The position numbers and the translations under genes were made by a program. A stretch of 64,000 nucleotides of DNA from Silanimonas sp965368785 (GTDB taxonomy: Bacteria; Pseudomonadota; Gammaproteobacteria; Xanthomonadales; Xanthomonadaceae), in NCBI GenBank assembly GCA_965368785.1, contig CBDUOG010000003.1, positions 9,821-73,820 on the forward strand, given 5' to 3'. Shown piece after piece: positions 8,746 through 17,035 of the stretch. Each line of letters opens with the position of its first letter. Position 1 is the stretch's first letter. The notes beneath the pieces are model-generated. The model worked only from the letters and a program-made list of their open reading frames with translations. It was not told the DNA's origin and ran no database searches.

Positions 8746-9192
8746 ATGCCTGAAGCCAACCCATCGAATTCAATATTCGTTCGAAACACAGACCTAAACG
8801 CCCTCAATGTGCACGCGCAAAATACCGCGGTTGCCAATCTGGGCATCTGTTTCACCCAGATCGGTAACGACTTTATTTGCGCCTCAATGCCGGTCGATGA
8901 GCGTACCAAACAGCCCTATGGCCTGCTTCATGGTGGCTCGTCGGTGTTGCTAGCCGAAACGCTGGGTAGCGTTGCGGCAAATTTGTGTCTGACCGACCCT
9001 GATGCACAGGCGGTAGGCATCGAAATTAATGCCAATCATCTGCGCGCAGTGACTTCAGGTACGGTGATCGGTACCGCGCGGGCAATTCGCGTTGGACGGC
9101 AGATTCAAGTTTGGGAAATTCGTATCACGGATGAGCAACAGCGGCTGGTTTGTGTGTCCCGCCTTACTTTGGCTATCAGGCACGCCGAGTAG
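8746..9192 (+). CDS. Hotdog-fold acyl-CoA thioesterase (PaaI/YdiI-like)
   Basis: A 148-residue single hotdog domain of the PaaI/YdiI group. The hallmark is GLLHGGSSVLLAETLGS, in which the Glu is the catalytic base, followed by VGIEINANHLRAV. Members hydrolyse aromatic or medium-chain acyl-CoAs; YdiI (MenI) acts on 1,4-dihydroxy-2-naphthoyl-CoA. No menaquinone genes are nearby, so a general housekeeping thioesterase is the safer reading. The ATG at 8746 fits the family N-terminus; the frame extends upstream to a TTG inside the previous gene. It lies just upstream of an acyltransferase, which suggests a lipid or acyl-CoA context. Confidence 0.85.
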   Translation: MPEANPSNSIFVRNTDLNALNVHAQNTAVANLGICFTQIGNDFICASMPVDERTKQPYGLLHGGSSVLLAETLGSVAANLCLTDPDAQAVGIEINANHLRAVTSGTVIGTARAIRVGRQIQVWEIRITDEQQRLVCVSRLTLAIRHAE

Positions 9193-9268
9193 ATTTCGAC
9201 CCGGAAAGGAAAAGCATTCCCGGTGACGGCCTGCTACCATTGATCGGTCTGCTGAAGCATTGATATTC

Positions 9269-10060
9269 ATGACTGAACCCGCAAACATTTCCGCACCCCA
9301 CATGCGGCGAGCGTTCCGCTATTGCTGGCGCATCCCGGTGCTATTGATGTACCTGGCCATTGCTTTGCCGCTGGTGATGATTATCGTTGGCACTCCCATC
9401 GGAAATGCCGGCTCCGTAAGGCATGGCCTGCGCGCGGCGACCATTGAGCGTTTTTCGCGCGGATTAATGCGCGTGTTTGGCTTTAAGGTTGTGCGCTACG
9501 GTACGCCGTTAAATGGCAGTGTGATGTTTGTAGCTAACCATGTCAGCTGGATCGATATCGTATCGCTGCACTCTCAGAAGTGGATGGGTTTTGTCGCCAA
9601 ACACGAAATTTCCCGTTGGCCCTTTGTCGGTTGGCTGGCGACGATTGGTGGCACGATCTACCACAAACGTGGCGATAACGAATCGCTCAATGGCGTTATG
9701 GGCGTCATGCTTGAGCGACTTCGCGAAGACCGGGCTATCGGAGTGTTTCCAGAGGGTCGTACGACCAATGGCAAGGCACTGGGAACCTTCCACGCACGAA
9801 TCTTCCAACCCGCGGTGTTGGCTAGTATTCCGGCGCAGCCGGTCGCGCTGAAATATGGGCACCAGGCCTGTGCACAAACGATCGTCGCGTTTGCTGAGCG
9901 CGAAAGCTTTGTCGGTAATTTTTTGCGTTTATTAGGTGAGCCTTCGCGTGTTTGCGAGGTGCATTTTCTTGAACCAATTGCGGCCAGCGACGATGGGCGG
10001 CGAAAAATGGCGGAGTATTGCCGGAATAAAATTCACGAAGCGATGACCGTGACGCGCTAG
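9269..10060 (+). CDS. 1-acyl-sn-glycerol-3-phosphate acyltransferase-like protein
   Basis: A 263-residue PlsC-superfamily acyltransferase. The catalytic HX4D motif is NHVSWIDI, and the phosphate-binding block is FPEGRTTNG. An N-terminal hydrophobic segment (VLLMYLAIALPLVMIIVG, about residues 28-45) should anchor it in the inner membrane. Family members acylate lysophosphatidate or other lysolipids during phospholipid synthesis or remodelling. A shorter PlsC-like paralogue lies at 44969-45562. The ATG at 9269 is chosen over a TTG three codons upstream. The following hydrolase gene starts 1 base after the stop, indicating an operon. Confidence 0.87.
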   Translation: MTEPANISAPHMRRAFRYCWRIPVLLMYLAIALPLVMIIVGTPIGNAGSVRHGLRAATIERFSRGLMRVFGFKVVRYGTPLNGSVMFVANHVSWIDIVSLHSQKWMGFVAKHEISRWPFVGWLATIGGTIYHKRGDNESLNGVMGVMLERLREDRAIGVFPEGRTTNGKALGTFHARIFQPAVLASIPAQPVALKYGHQACAQTIVAFAERESFVGNFLRLLGEPSRVCEVHFLEPIAASDDGRRKMAEYCRNKIHEAMTVTR

Positions 10061-10061
10061 A

Positions 10062-11084
10062 ATGGGTCTCATGCGCATGACCCCGAGTAAATTTAAGCCG
10101 CCATTTTTATTGCGAAATGCCCATGTACAAACGGTTCTAGCCGGCAGTACTTTTCGGCGCAAGGCGGGTGAATCACGACTTAAGCGCTCTGCCGCCGACA
10201 TTCAACCGCAGACATTAACCCTGGCCGACGGTGTTCGCCTGCAGGGCTATATGTACACACCAAAGAACGTTGCGGCCAAAGCCTTAGTGGTGCTGGTGCA
10301 TGGTTGGGAGGGTAGTCACGAATCGAGCTATATTCGTCACGCCAGCGCCGAACTCATCGGAAAAGGCTTTGGCGTGTTTCAGCTTAATTTGCGCGATCAC
10401 GGCGAAAGCCACCATCTGAACGCGGATATATTCCACTCCTGCCGAATTGATGAAGTGGTTGAGGCGTTTGTGCAGATTGCGCACAAGTATCCCGGCCTTC
10501 CTCTGGGTGCCCTGGGTTTTTCGCTCGGAGGTAACTTTGTTTTGCGTGTCGCCCTGCGTGCGCCCGCACATGGTTTACGCTTGCAGCACGCGGCAGCCAT
10601 CTGCCCGGTCCTCGACGGCGCCAGTGGATTGCGCGCATTGGAATCAGGCATCGGCTTATACCATTGGTATTTCATGCAGAAGTGGCGCCGATCGCTGCGC
10701 AAAAAGCGCGAACTGTTCCCCGATCAGCACAACTTCAATGAGGATGTTCTAGATCTCGATATGCGTGCGCTAACGGCCTGGCTGGTGGAACGGCATACCG
10801 CATTTACCAGTCTTCAGGACTATTTCGAAGGCTATTCGATAGGCGGTGAGCGGCTGCGGGAGCTCCAGGTCCCGGTAAGCATCTTGACCGCCGCGGACGA
10901 CCCGGTCATCCCGGTGGAAGATTTCCACAAGTTGTCACTACCGGAGCACTGCCATTTGGAAATAAGCCCATACGGGGGGCATTGCGGCTTCGTTGAGGCA
11001 CTCCACACCAGTAGCTTTGCCGAACTGTGGGCGGTGAGTCGCCTGGAGGCGGCCCTACTTTTGAGCCCGATTTCGGCGAAATAG
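10062..11084 (+). CDS. Alpha/beta hydrolase, YheT family
   Basis: A 340-residue alpha/beta hydrolase of the YheT/EMB8 family. The N-terminal FKPPFLLRNAHVQTVL is a family landmark. The nucleophile Ser is in LGFSLGGNFVLR, the acid is probably the Asp in ILTAADDPVIP, and the catalytic His is in PYGGHCGFVE. YheT proteins are predicted carboxylesterases with no settled substrate. Three in-frame ATGs lie within the first six codons (10062, 10071, 10077), so the exact start is uncertain. It is adjacent to the acyltransferase gene with a 1-base gap, which suggests a role in lipid or ester metabolism. Confidence 0.85.
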   Translation: MGLMRMTPSKFKPPFLLRNAHVQTVLAGSTFRRKAGESRLKRSAADIQPQTLTLADGVRLQGYMYTPKNVAAKALVVLVHGWEGSHESSYIRHASAELIGKGFGVFQLNLRDHGESHHLNADIFHSCRIDEVVEAFVQIAHKYPGLPLGALGFSLGGNFVLRVALRAPAHGLRLQHAAAICPVLDGASGLRALESGIGLYHWYFMQKWRRSLRKKRELFPDQHNFNEDVLDLDMRALTAWLVERHTAFTSLQDYFEGYSIGGERLRELQVPVSILTAADDPVIPVEDFHKLSLPEHCHLEISPYGGHCGFVEALHTSSFAELWAVSRLEAALLLSPISAK

Positions 11085-11129
11085 ACCAGAACAGGCTAAA
11101 ATGGGGGTTTGCCTCATTGAGTACAGTTC

Positions 11130-13172
11130 ATGCAAGCAGCGATCTTCGAGTTTCTTCGCCTCGGCAATATCGGCGCCGCGCTCACGCGCGCTCAACAATG
11201 GGTTGTCGAAGCCCCGGATAATGCCGATGCGTACCACGCGCTGGCGCTTTGCTTGCAGCGTAACGACCATTTTGAACCGGCTTACGAAGCAATCGACAAG
11301 GCCATCGCGCTCACACCCGATCGCGCCGAGTTCCTAGTCACTCGAGCTAGCCTGTCATTGAATCAGCGCGAAGTTGATCTGGCCCGGAAGAACTTCGAAG
11401 AAGCGATCAAGCTCGACCCCAATCAGTTGCCGGCGTATTTGTCGTTGGTGCATATCGCGATCACCCGCAGCGATCTGGAAGAGGCCGAACGCCAACTCAC
11501 GCTCGCTCGTCGGGTTGATGCCAATCACCCGAGAATCCTCATCGCCGAGGGCATGCTGAGTGAAGCCAAGGGTGACAAAGATGCAGCGCTTGCGAAATAC
11601 ACTGCGGCGGTAGAGGCAGATCCAAGCGACGTCCTCGCCTTATCGACAATGGGTATGGCGTTCATGAAGGGGGGGCAATATGCTTTCGCAGAGCAATCGC
11701 TGGCGCGCGCCCTGAGTCTGCGTCCAAATGCCATGGAACTGCGCTCCGCTCGAGCTGCGGCGCTGCGCCGACTCAACCGGATTCCAGAAGCGCTAGAAGA
11801 AACTAAGATTCTGGCCGATGCAAATCCTGACAATCTGCCCTTGCTACTAGCTCACGCTGAAATGCTCGGGATGGGCGATCAACTGCAGGCAGCATTAGAC
11901 ACCTGCAGCGCCTTATTGAAAAAAGAGCCTAACTTTATTGCCGCGCTGGAGCTGTCTGTAAATCTGCTTTTTGCGGTGAATCAGGGCGACCGCGCATTGG
12001 AATTGGTTGATCTGCATCTCGATCGCCACCCGCAACACGATAAGGTTTGGCAAATGCGCCTATCGATGTCTGATCCAATGGAAATCGGACCGACTCTAGA
12101 CCGCTGGCAATCGAAGATGCCAGCCGGTGGAGGTTGGCGCGAATCACGCGCGGTGTTCGCTGAGCGCGATAACGAATTAGAGGCTGCTGAGAAATGGGCA
12201 GATGAGGCGCTGGAATTAACTCCGGCGCTGCCCTACGCTCAGTACGTTAAATTACGCGCAGAACTTCGCAGCGAACCTGCCAAAGCGCTTGAGCGACTGA
12301 ATTACATGGCACAGTTCGCCTCCTCTGCCAGCGCTGCGCAGCAAGTTCTGGCCTGGCGCGCCTTAGCCAATCATCGCTGCGGCAATTACGCCGATGCATT
12401 TAATGACTGGCAAAAAGGCCTGCCCCTCCGTAATAGCGGAGCACCATTGCCGCGCCCGATGGACGAACGGGCAGATAACCCAAGTGATGCCAATGGCGTG
12501 TTTCTGTGGGGATTGCCGGGCAGTCGAGTCGAACGACTTGCGGCAATTTTGTCGGAATCCAATGAACCGACTTTGCTGGCAGATCGGATCAATGGCATGG
12601 GCCGTGATGATGGCTTCGGCCGTCTGCGGCGTAAGCCGAGCGATGCGGCGGCGGGTTCCGGCGAACGCTGGCAAGCCGCTCTGGCTAAGCACAACCTTAA
12701 ACCCGACGAAGTTATCGACTGGTTGCCGCATTGGGATTTCTGGACCCACTCGGCACTAGCAAACTCAATGTTTCTGGTTGCAATTCGTGATCCGCGCGAC
12801 TTGCTGATCAATTGGCTTGGCTTCGGCAGCTCCGTCGGCTATGCCTATCCCGGAGCTGATAGTGCGGCACGCTGGTTAAATCTCGAACTGCAGCAGTTGG
12901 TCAGAGCGCAGGCTGAACACCCCAAGTCCATCCATCTATTTGCTACCGATGCCCTAGACCACGACGCCGATGCCTTGTGTTCCGTATTACAACGTGTGCT
13001 CGGCAGCCGGGCAAACTACCGAGCAGACCGAGCCAGGGCGATGGGTTTTTCTCTGGGTCAAACCGAGTCGGACTTTAAATCCGGACAGTGGCGTAATTAC
13101 CGCGATCTGCTCGGTGATGCTTTTGCCCAGCTCAGCGATATCGCGCAGAAACTGGGCTACAGCGCCGACTAG
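11130..13172 (+). CDS. TPR-repeat protein with degenerate sulfotransferase-like C-terminus
   Basis: A 680-residue soluble protein. Residues 1 to about 430 are tandem tetratricopeptide repeats, with recurrent A-x-x-x-D-P-N-type turns such as AIKLDPNQLPAYLSL and AVEADPSDVLALSTM. From about 450 on it resembles the sulfotransferase domain found behind TPRs in other bacteria: VFLWGLPGSRVERLAAIL sits where the PAPS P-loop would be, VAIRDPRDLLINWLGFG resembles the 3'-phosphate-binding segment, and SGQWRNYRDLLGDAF matches the closing helix. The normal P-loop (PRSGTT-like) is not intact, so catalysis is doubtful. There is no signal peptide. It follows YheT after 45 bases and converges with uppP. Confidence 0.78.
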   Translation: MQAAIFEFLRLGNIGAALTRAQQWVVEAPDNADAYHALALCLQRNDHFEPAYEAIDKAIALTPDRAEFLVTRASLSLNQREVDLARKNFEEAIKLDPNQLPAYLSLVHIAITRSDLEEAERQLTLARRVDANHPRILIAEGMLSEAKGDKDAALAKYTAAVEADPSDVLALSTMGMAFMKGGQYAFAEQSLARALSLRPNAMELRSARAAALRRLNRIPEALEETKILADANPDNLPLLLAHAEMLGMGDQLQAALDTCSALLKKEPNFIAALELSVNLLFAVNQGDRALELVDLHLDRHPQHDKVWQMRLSMSDPMEIGPTLDRWQSKMPAGGGWRESRAVFAERDNELEAAEKWADEALELTPALPYAQYVKLRAELRSEPAKALERLNYMAQFASSASAAQQVLAWRALANHRCGNYADAFNDWQKGLPLRNSGAPLPRPMDERADNPSDANGVFLWGLPGSRVERLAAILSESNEPTLLADRINGMGRDDGFGRLRRKPSDAAAGSGERWQAALAKHNLKPDEVIDWLPHWDFWTHSALANSMFLVAIRDPRDLLINWLGFGSSVGYAYPGADSAARWLNLELQQLVRAQAEHPKSIHLFATDALDHDADALCSVLQRVLGSRANYRADRARAMGFSLGQTESDFKSGQWRNYRDLLGDAFAQLSDIAQKLGYSAD

Positions 13173-13200
13173 TCAGGTGCGCCGCGCCAATACGGGCGAC

Positions 13201-13989
13201 TCACAAGTATCCGCAAAGCGCGGCCAGCAATATGGCCGCGCCAAAGATGATCCGGTAGATCGCGAACACGGTAAATCGGTGGCTCTGCAAAAACTGCATC
13301 AACCAGCGCACCGATAAAAACCCGGCCAGGACGCTGGCAAGAAAAGCGACCGCTAATTCAGGAAAACTTTCCGCAGGAGCACTCGGGTTGAGCCACCATT
13401 CCAGCGCGGCAAATCCGGTGGCGGCAAACATCGTAGGTATCCCCAGCAAGAAAACGAACTCAGCCGCCTTTGCGCGATTGCCAAGCCCTGCCAGCAGTGC
13501 AGCAAAAATGGCCGCGGCAGAACGCGACGTACCGGGAAATATTCCGGCAATCACTTGAGCAATGCCCACCCACACCGCAACCTGCCACGAAATTGCGACA
13601 ACGGCCGATTCCACCCGTGCGCGTTGCTCAATAAGCAACATCAACACACCACCGATCACTAAGGCCCACGCAATCGGAGTCAATGACTCCGGCAGTTCCC
13701 AGCCCATCAGCCGCACCGGTATACCCACGACGGCAGTCGTAGCAAAGGCCAGACCCAGCTTGAATACATAGTCACGTACCGCCAGGTCAGAAAACACCTG
13801 ACGAAAAGACAGCAGGCGCTGGCGGAATACCAGCGTTACGGCCAAGATCGCCCCGGCCTGAATCGCGATATTAAAAAAATCGCTGCGTCGGCCCAGCCAA
13901 TGTTGGGCAATGAGTAAATGGCCGGTGCTGGAAATCGGCAGAAACTCAGTCAGGCCTTCAATCAGGCCCAGAATAAACGCGGTCAGCAC
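13201..13989 (-). CDS. uppP: Undecaprenyl-diphosphatase
   Basis: A 262-residue polytopic membrane protein of the UppP (BacA) family. It dephosphorylates undecaprenyl diphosphate so the lipid carrier can be reused for peptidoglycan and other envelope polymers. Both family motifs are present: LGLIEGLTEFLPISSTGHL near the N-terminus and PGTSRSAA in the middle. About eight hydrophobic segments are visible. Length is normal (E. coli 273). It is a single gene whose 3' end faces the TPR gene. Its upstream region is shared with the control region of glnA. Confidence 0.94.
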   Translation of the reverse strand: MLTAFILGLIEGLTEFLPISSTGHLLIAQHWLGRRSDFFNIAIQAGAILAVTLVFRQRLLSFRQVFSDLAVRDYVFKLGLAFATTAVVGIPVRLMGWELPESLTPIAWALVIGGVLMLLIEQRARVESAVVAISWQVAVWVGIAQVIAGIFPGTSRSAAAIFAALLAGLGNRAKAAEFVFLLGIPTMFAATGFAALEWWLNPSAPAESFPELAVAFLASVLAGFLSVRWLMQFLQSHRFTVFAIYRIIFGAAILLAALCGYL

Positions 13990-14083
13990 CGTCTAGTACT
14001 CCGTGGATCACGAGCGCCACAGCATACGTTAACCGGTGAAATTCTGCGATTAACTGCGGCACGCTGCCATCACTTACGGTCAA

Positions 14084-14100
14084 TGCCCTATATTAGTGCA
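14084..14100 (+). promoter_or_regulatory. NtrC (GlnG) binding site 1 upstream of glnA
   Basis: The 17-base sequence TGCCCTATATTAGTGCA differs at only two positions from the strong enteric NtrC site TGCACTATATTGGTGCA as I remember it. Its centre is about 127 bases upstream of the expected glnA transcription start. With site 2, centred 31 bases downstream, it lies on the same helix face, as in the E. coli glnA enhancer. Confidence 0.72.
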
Positions 14101-14114
14101 ATAGATTATTTACG

Positions 14115-14131
14115 ACGCCCTTACTGGTGCA
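14115..14131 (+). promoter_or_regulatory. NtrC binding site 2 upstream of glnA (half-site strong)
   Basis: The right half TGGTGCA matches the NtrC consensus exactly; the left half is poor. The spacing of 31 bases (about three helical turns) from site 1, and the position about 96 bases before the expected start, support it as the second enhancer site. Taken alone it would not be convincing. Confidence 0.5.
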
Positions 14132-14191
14132 TGTATCAGAGAATAGAAATATTAAAGCTAATCTTTTCATGCATTTACCGATTTCAATTAA

Positions 14192-14208
14192 TTGGCACGA
14201 TTATTGCT
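14192..14208 (+). promoter_or_regulatory. Sigma-54 promoter of glnA
   Basis: TTGGCACGATTATTGCT matches the -24/-12 consensus (TGGCAC-N5-TTGCW). The invariant GG (14194-14195) and GC (14206-14207) are exactly 10 bases apart. Transcription should begin near 14219, about 25 bases before the GTG start. Together with the two upstream NtrC sites this predicts NtrB/NtrC-controlled expression under nitrogen limitation. Confidence 0.88.
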
Positions 14209-14243
14209 ATAGAGTAAGTAATATTCCAACGATCGGAGTTCCC

Positions 14244-15653
14244 GTGTCTTACGAAAACGTACAAAAGCTCATCGCCACCCACAATATCGAGTTTATCGAT
14301 CTGCGCTTTGCCGACATGCGGGGTGTCCAGCATCACGTCAGCTACCCGGCCAGCATTGTTGAGCCGAGCTTATTCGAAGAAGGCAAGATGTTCGATGGTA
14401 GTTCAATTACCGGCTGGAAGGGCATTAATGACTCCGACATGGTTTTGCTACCGGATCCGGCAACCGCATTTGTTGACCCGTTCTATGCCGACCCGACCCT
14501 GGTGATGACCTGCGACGTGCTTGAGCCATCAACCATGCAAGGCTACAGCCGCTGCCCGCGTGGCGTGGCGCACCGGGCAGAAGCGTACCTCAAGGCCAGC
14601 GGCATTGCCGATGCGGCCTTTTTCGGGCCCGAGCCGGAATTTTTTATCTTTGATGGTGTGCGTTGGGCCAATGAAATGGGCAATACCTTCTTTAAGATCG
14701 AATCTGAAGAAGCCGCGTGGTCGAGCGCGAAAAAATATGATGGCGCCAATTCGGGTTATCGCCCGACGGTAAAGGGCGGCTACTTCCCGGTTCCACCGAC
14801 CGACACCTTGCACGACATCCGCGCTGAAATGTGCAAAGTACTGACTCAGGTGGGTCAGGAAGTCGAGATTCATCACCACGAAGTGGCCAATGCCGGACAG
14901 TGCGAAATCGGCACCCGCTTTAATTCCCTGGTGCGCAAGTCCGACGAACTACTGACGATGAAGTATGTAATCCGTAACGTCGCACATCGCAACGGCAAAA
15001 CCGCGACATTTATGCCCAAGCCAATGGTTGGCGACAACGGCTCCGGTATGCACGTACACCAGAGCCTGGCGAAAAACGGCACCAATTTATTCACCGGTGA
15101 CGGCTACGGTGGATTGAGTCAAATGGCTCTGTGGTACATCGGCGGTATTTTCAAACACGCTCGCGCGATCAATGCATTCGCTAATGCGTCAACCAACAGC
15201 TACAAACGTCTGGTTCCGGGATTTGAGGCACCGGTAATGCTGGCCTATTCGGCACGCAATCGTTCGGCAAGCTGCCGCATTCCGTTTGTGTCGAACCCGA
15301 AAGCGCGCCGGATCGAAATGCGCTTTCCGGATCCGATGCAGTCGGGCTATTTGGTATTTACCGCACTGATGATGGCTGGTCTGGACGGTATCAAGAACAA
15401 GATCGATCCGGGCGCGCCGGCTGACAAGGATCTGTATGACTTGCCGCCAGAGGAAGAAAAACTGATCCCAACCGTATGCCATTCGCTCGACCAGGCGCTG
15501 GACGCACTGGATAAGGACCGTGAGTTCCTCAAAGTCGGCGGCGTGATGAGCGATGACTTCATTGATGGTTACATCAACATGAAAATGGCTGAAGTAACCA
15601 AATTCCGCGCGGCAACCCATCCGCTGGAATACTCAATGTATTACGCGCTGTAG
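14244..15653 (+). CDS. glnA: Glutamine synthetase type I
   Basis: A 469-residue GSI that makes glutamine from glutamate, ammonia and ATP; the length is identical to the E. coli enzyme. Motifs seen are FDGSSITGWKGINDSDM near the N-terminus, the metal-binding GPEPEFFIFD, the active-site stretch NGSGMHVHQS (as DNGSGMHVHQS), and NRSASCRIP. The adenylylation site Tyr398 in KDLYDLPPEE marks a GSI-beta enzyme controlled by adenylyltransferase and PII. The GTG at 14244 is chosen because GGAG stands 6 bases upstream and the protein then begins at the family start; the frame extends further up to 14127. A sigma-54 promoter, NtrC sites and a strong terminator bracket it as a single-gene unit. Confidence 0.96.
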   Translation: MSYENVQKLIATHNIEFIDLRFADMRGVQHHVSYPASIVEPSLFEEGKMFDGSSITGWKGINDSDMVLLPDPATAFVDPFYADPTLVMTCDVLEPSTMQGYSRCPRGVAHRAEAYLKASGIADAAFFGPEPEFFIFDGVRWANEMGNTFFKIESEEAAWSSAKKYDGANSGYRPTVKGGYFPVPPTDTLHDIRAEMCKVLTQVGQEVEIHHHEVANAGQCEIGTRFNSLVRKSDELLTMKYVIRNVAHRNGKTATFMPKPMVGDNGSGMHVHQSLAKNGTNLFTGDGYGGLSQMALWYIGGIFKHARAINAFANASTNSYKRLVPGFEAPVMLAYSARNRSASCRIPFVSNPKARRIEMRFPDPMQSGYLVFTALMMAGLDGIKNKIDPGAPADKDLYDLPPEEEKLIPTVCHSLDQALDALDKDREFLKVGGVMSDDFIDGYINMKMAEVTKFRAATHPLEYSMYYAL

Positions 15654-15676
15654 TCGTTAATAAAGAGTCAGGTACT

Positions 15677-15704
15677 AAAAAGGCCCGCATCGCGGGCCTT
15701 TTTT
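15677..15704. terminator. Bidirectional rho-independent terminator between glnA and HD-GYP-like gene
   Basis: A 12-base perfect stem (15677-15688 pairing with 15692-15703) with core AGGCCCGC/GCGGGCCT and an ATC loop, followed by a T-run on the plus strand and preceded by an A-run that serves the minus strand. It ends glnA. On the other strand it overlaps the stop codon of the convergent HD-GYP-like gene at 15703. Confidence 0.92.
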
Positions 15705-16854
15705 ATTTCGATGACACCCAGAGGTTTTCCACCATTTTCAGTGCACCGCGATACTTACCCAACGGCACCGCCTCGACCACCTTTAGATCATCCGCGTCGG
15801 TAGATCGACGATCCGGAAACGGCATCATCTTGCCTTCAGAACTGACAATGGCGCAGACCTGAGGACAGGCAGCATTATCTCCGTGTGCGGTGACTACGGC
15901 AATTTCGTTATTCTTTAAGCGCACAAAGCTGCCCGGCGGATTAATGCCAATGCATTTGATCAACTGCATAATTAGTTGCCCGTCGACTTGCTTGTCACGC
16001 TCCATGTACAAATCACGCAATACTTTGCTGCAGTGCGTAGCATCACGATAGGCCCGCGGCCGGATTATCGTGCAAAACACATCGGCCAGACCCAATATTC
16101 TTGCGCCAAGCTTTAAATTCTCACCTGTCAATTTGGCCGGATAGCCCTTGCCGTCAGGCCGCTCATGATGATGCAAGACGGCGTCTAACCAGATTTCGTC
16201 TTTCACGCCGGCGCTGCGCAAAAAGTGGGTCGCCTGCTCGGGATGCTGCTGCATCAATGTACGCTGTGCAGGCGTCAGCGGTCCGAGCTGTTTGTTGAAC
16301 TGAATTTGCAGAGGGCCCAGAGCCACGTCATAAGTCAGCGCCGCGCTGGTAATGGAGATGCGTTCTTCCATGCTCAGCCCGCTTGCGCGTGCCAGCAAGT
16401 AGCACACCAGGCCGGCATGTAGCTGGCGCGAGGCAAACAAATCTTCGTAGACATCGAGCTGTAATGAAGCCAGGGCTTCGTCGACGTGCTCTTCGGCCAG
16501 GTCTTTAATCGCGTTCGCCATTTCGTGCACAAAGCCGGTGATCTGGGTAGATCGCTCTTCTAATAAGGAGTTATGCAAGAACTGAAGATCGCCGCGCAAA
16601 TTGCGAATCCGGTGAAACGCCGGCATACTCGGATCACGGTTCTTCACCGACAGCTTCATCAGCCCCGACGCAACGCCCGAGGTGGTACCGGTGCCACCTG
16701 CTGAGTGCACATAGCCAGTCATCAAAATTTTGCGTAATTGGACGTCGTCCTTGATGACCTGCCCGCGGGTCAGCAACAGCATGCCTGTCGCATCCCAAAT
16801 TGAATAGGGGATCGGCTCGTCGAGTTTTACTTCAGTTCCCGATACGCGACGCAA
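15703..16854 (-). CDS. Degenerate HD-GYP-domain protein
   Basis: A 383-residue protein. The N-terminal part (SIWDATGMLLLTRGQVIKDD) is of the kind found in front of bacterial HD-GYP domains. The C-terminal half has the GYP signature HHERPDGKGYPAKLTG and the following ARILGLADVF. The HD dyad is not intact: the position usually reading LLHDIGK is LTYDVAL, and the Asp normally after ADVF is Cys. It may bind c-di-GMP or a partner without hydrolysing it. A TTG start at 16854 is proposed because GGGAG lies 8 bases upstream; the longest frame begins 13 codons earlier at another TTG. It converges on glnA through the shared terminator. Confidence 0.78.
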   Translation of the reverse strand: MRRVSGTEVKLDEPIPYSIWDATGMLLLTRGQVIKDDVQLRKILMTGYVHSAGGTGTTSGVASGLMKLSVKNRDPSMPAFHRIRNLRGDLQFLHNSLLEERSTQITGFVHEMANAIKDLAEEHVDEALASLQLDVYEDLFASRQLHAGLVCYLLARASGLSMEERISITSAALTYDVALGPLQIQFNKQLGPLTPAQRTLMQQHPEQATHFLRSAGVKDEIWLDAVLHHHERPDGKGYPAKLTGENLKLGARILGLADVFCTIIRPRAYRDATHCSKVLRDLYMERDKQVDGQLIMQLIKCIGINPPGSFVRLKNNEIAVVTAHGDNAACPQVCAIVSSEGKMMPFPDRRSTDADDLKVVEAVPLGKYRGALKMVENLWVSSK

Positions 16855-17035
16855 TTTTTTAGCTCCCTGTAGGTTGGCCCACCCAACCGGCAATTTTTGA
16901 GCTTCCGTCGGAAAAACGGCCGCTCATAGAACTTACGGCCAAAACGCCTCGGCCTTTAGACTGAGATCAATTTCCATTGAACCAGAACCGGGGAACAATT
17001 GCATCAAGCACCGGCCAGAACAGGCTGGCCCGGCT

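Noticed and set aside
17011..17032. Hairpin GGCCAG/CTGGCC downstream of zapE
   Set aside because: The stem is only six bases and no T-run follows on the minus strand, so it is not a convincing terminator.
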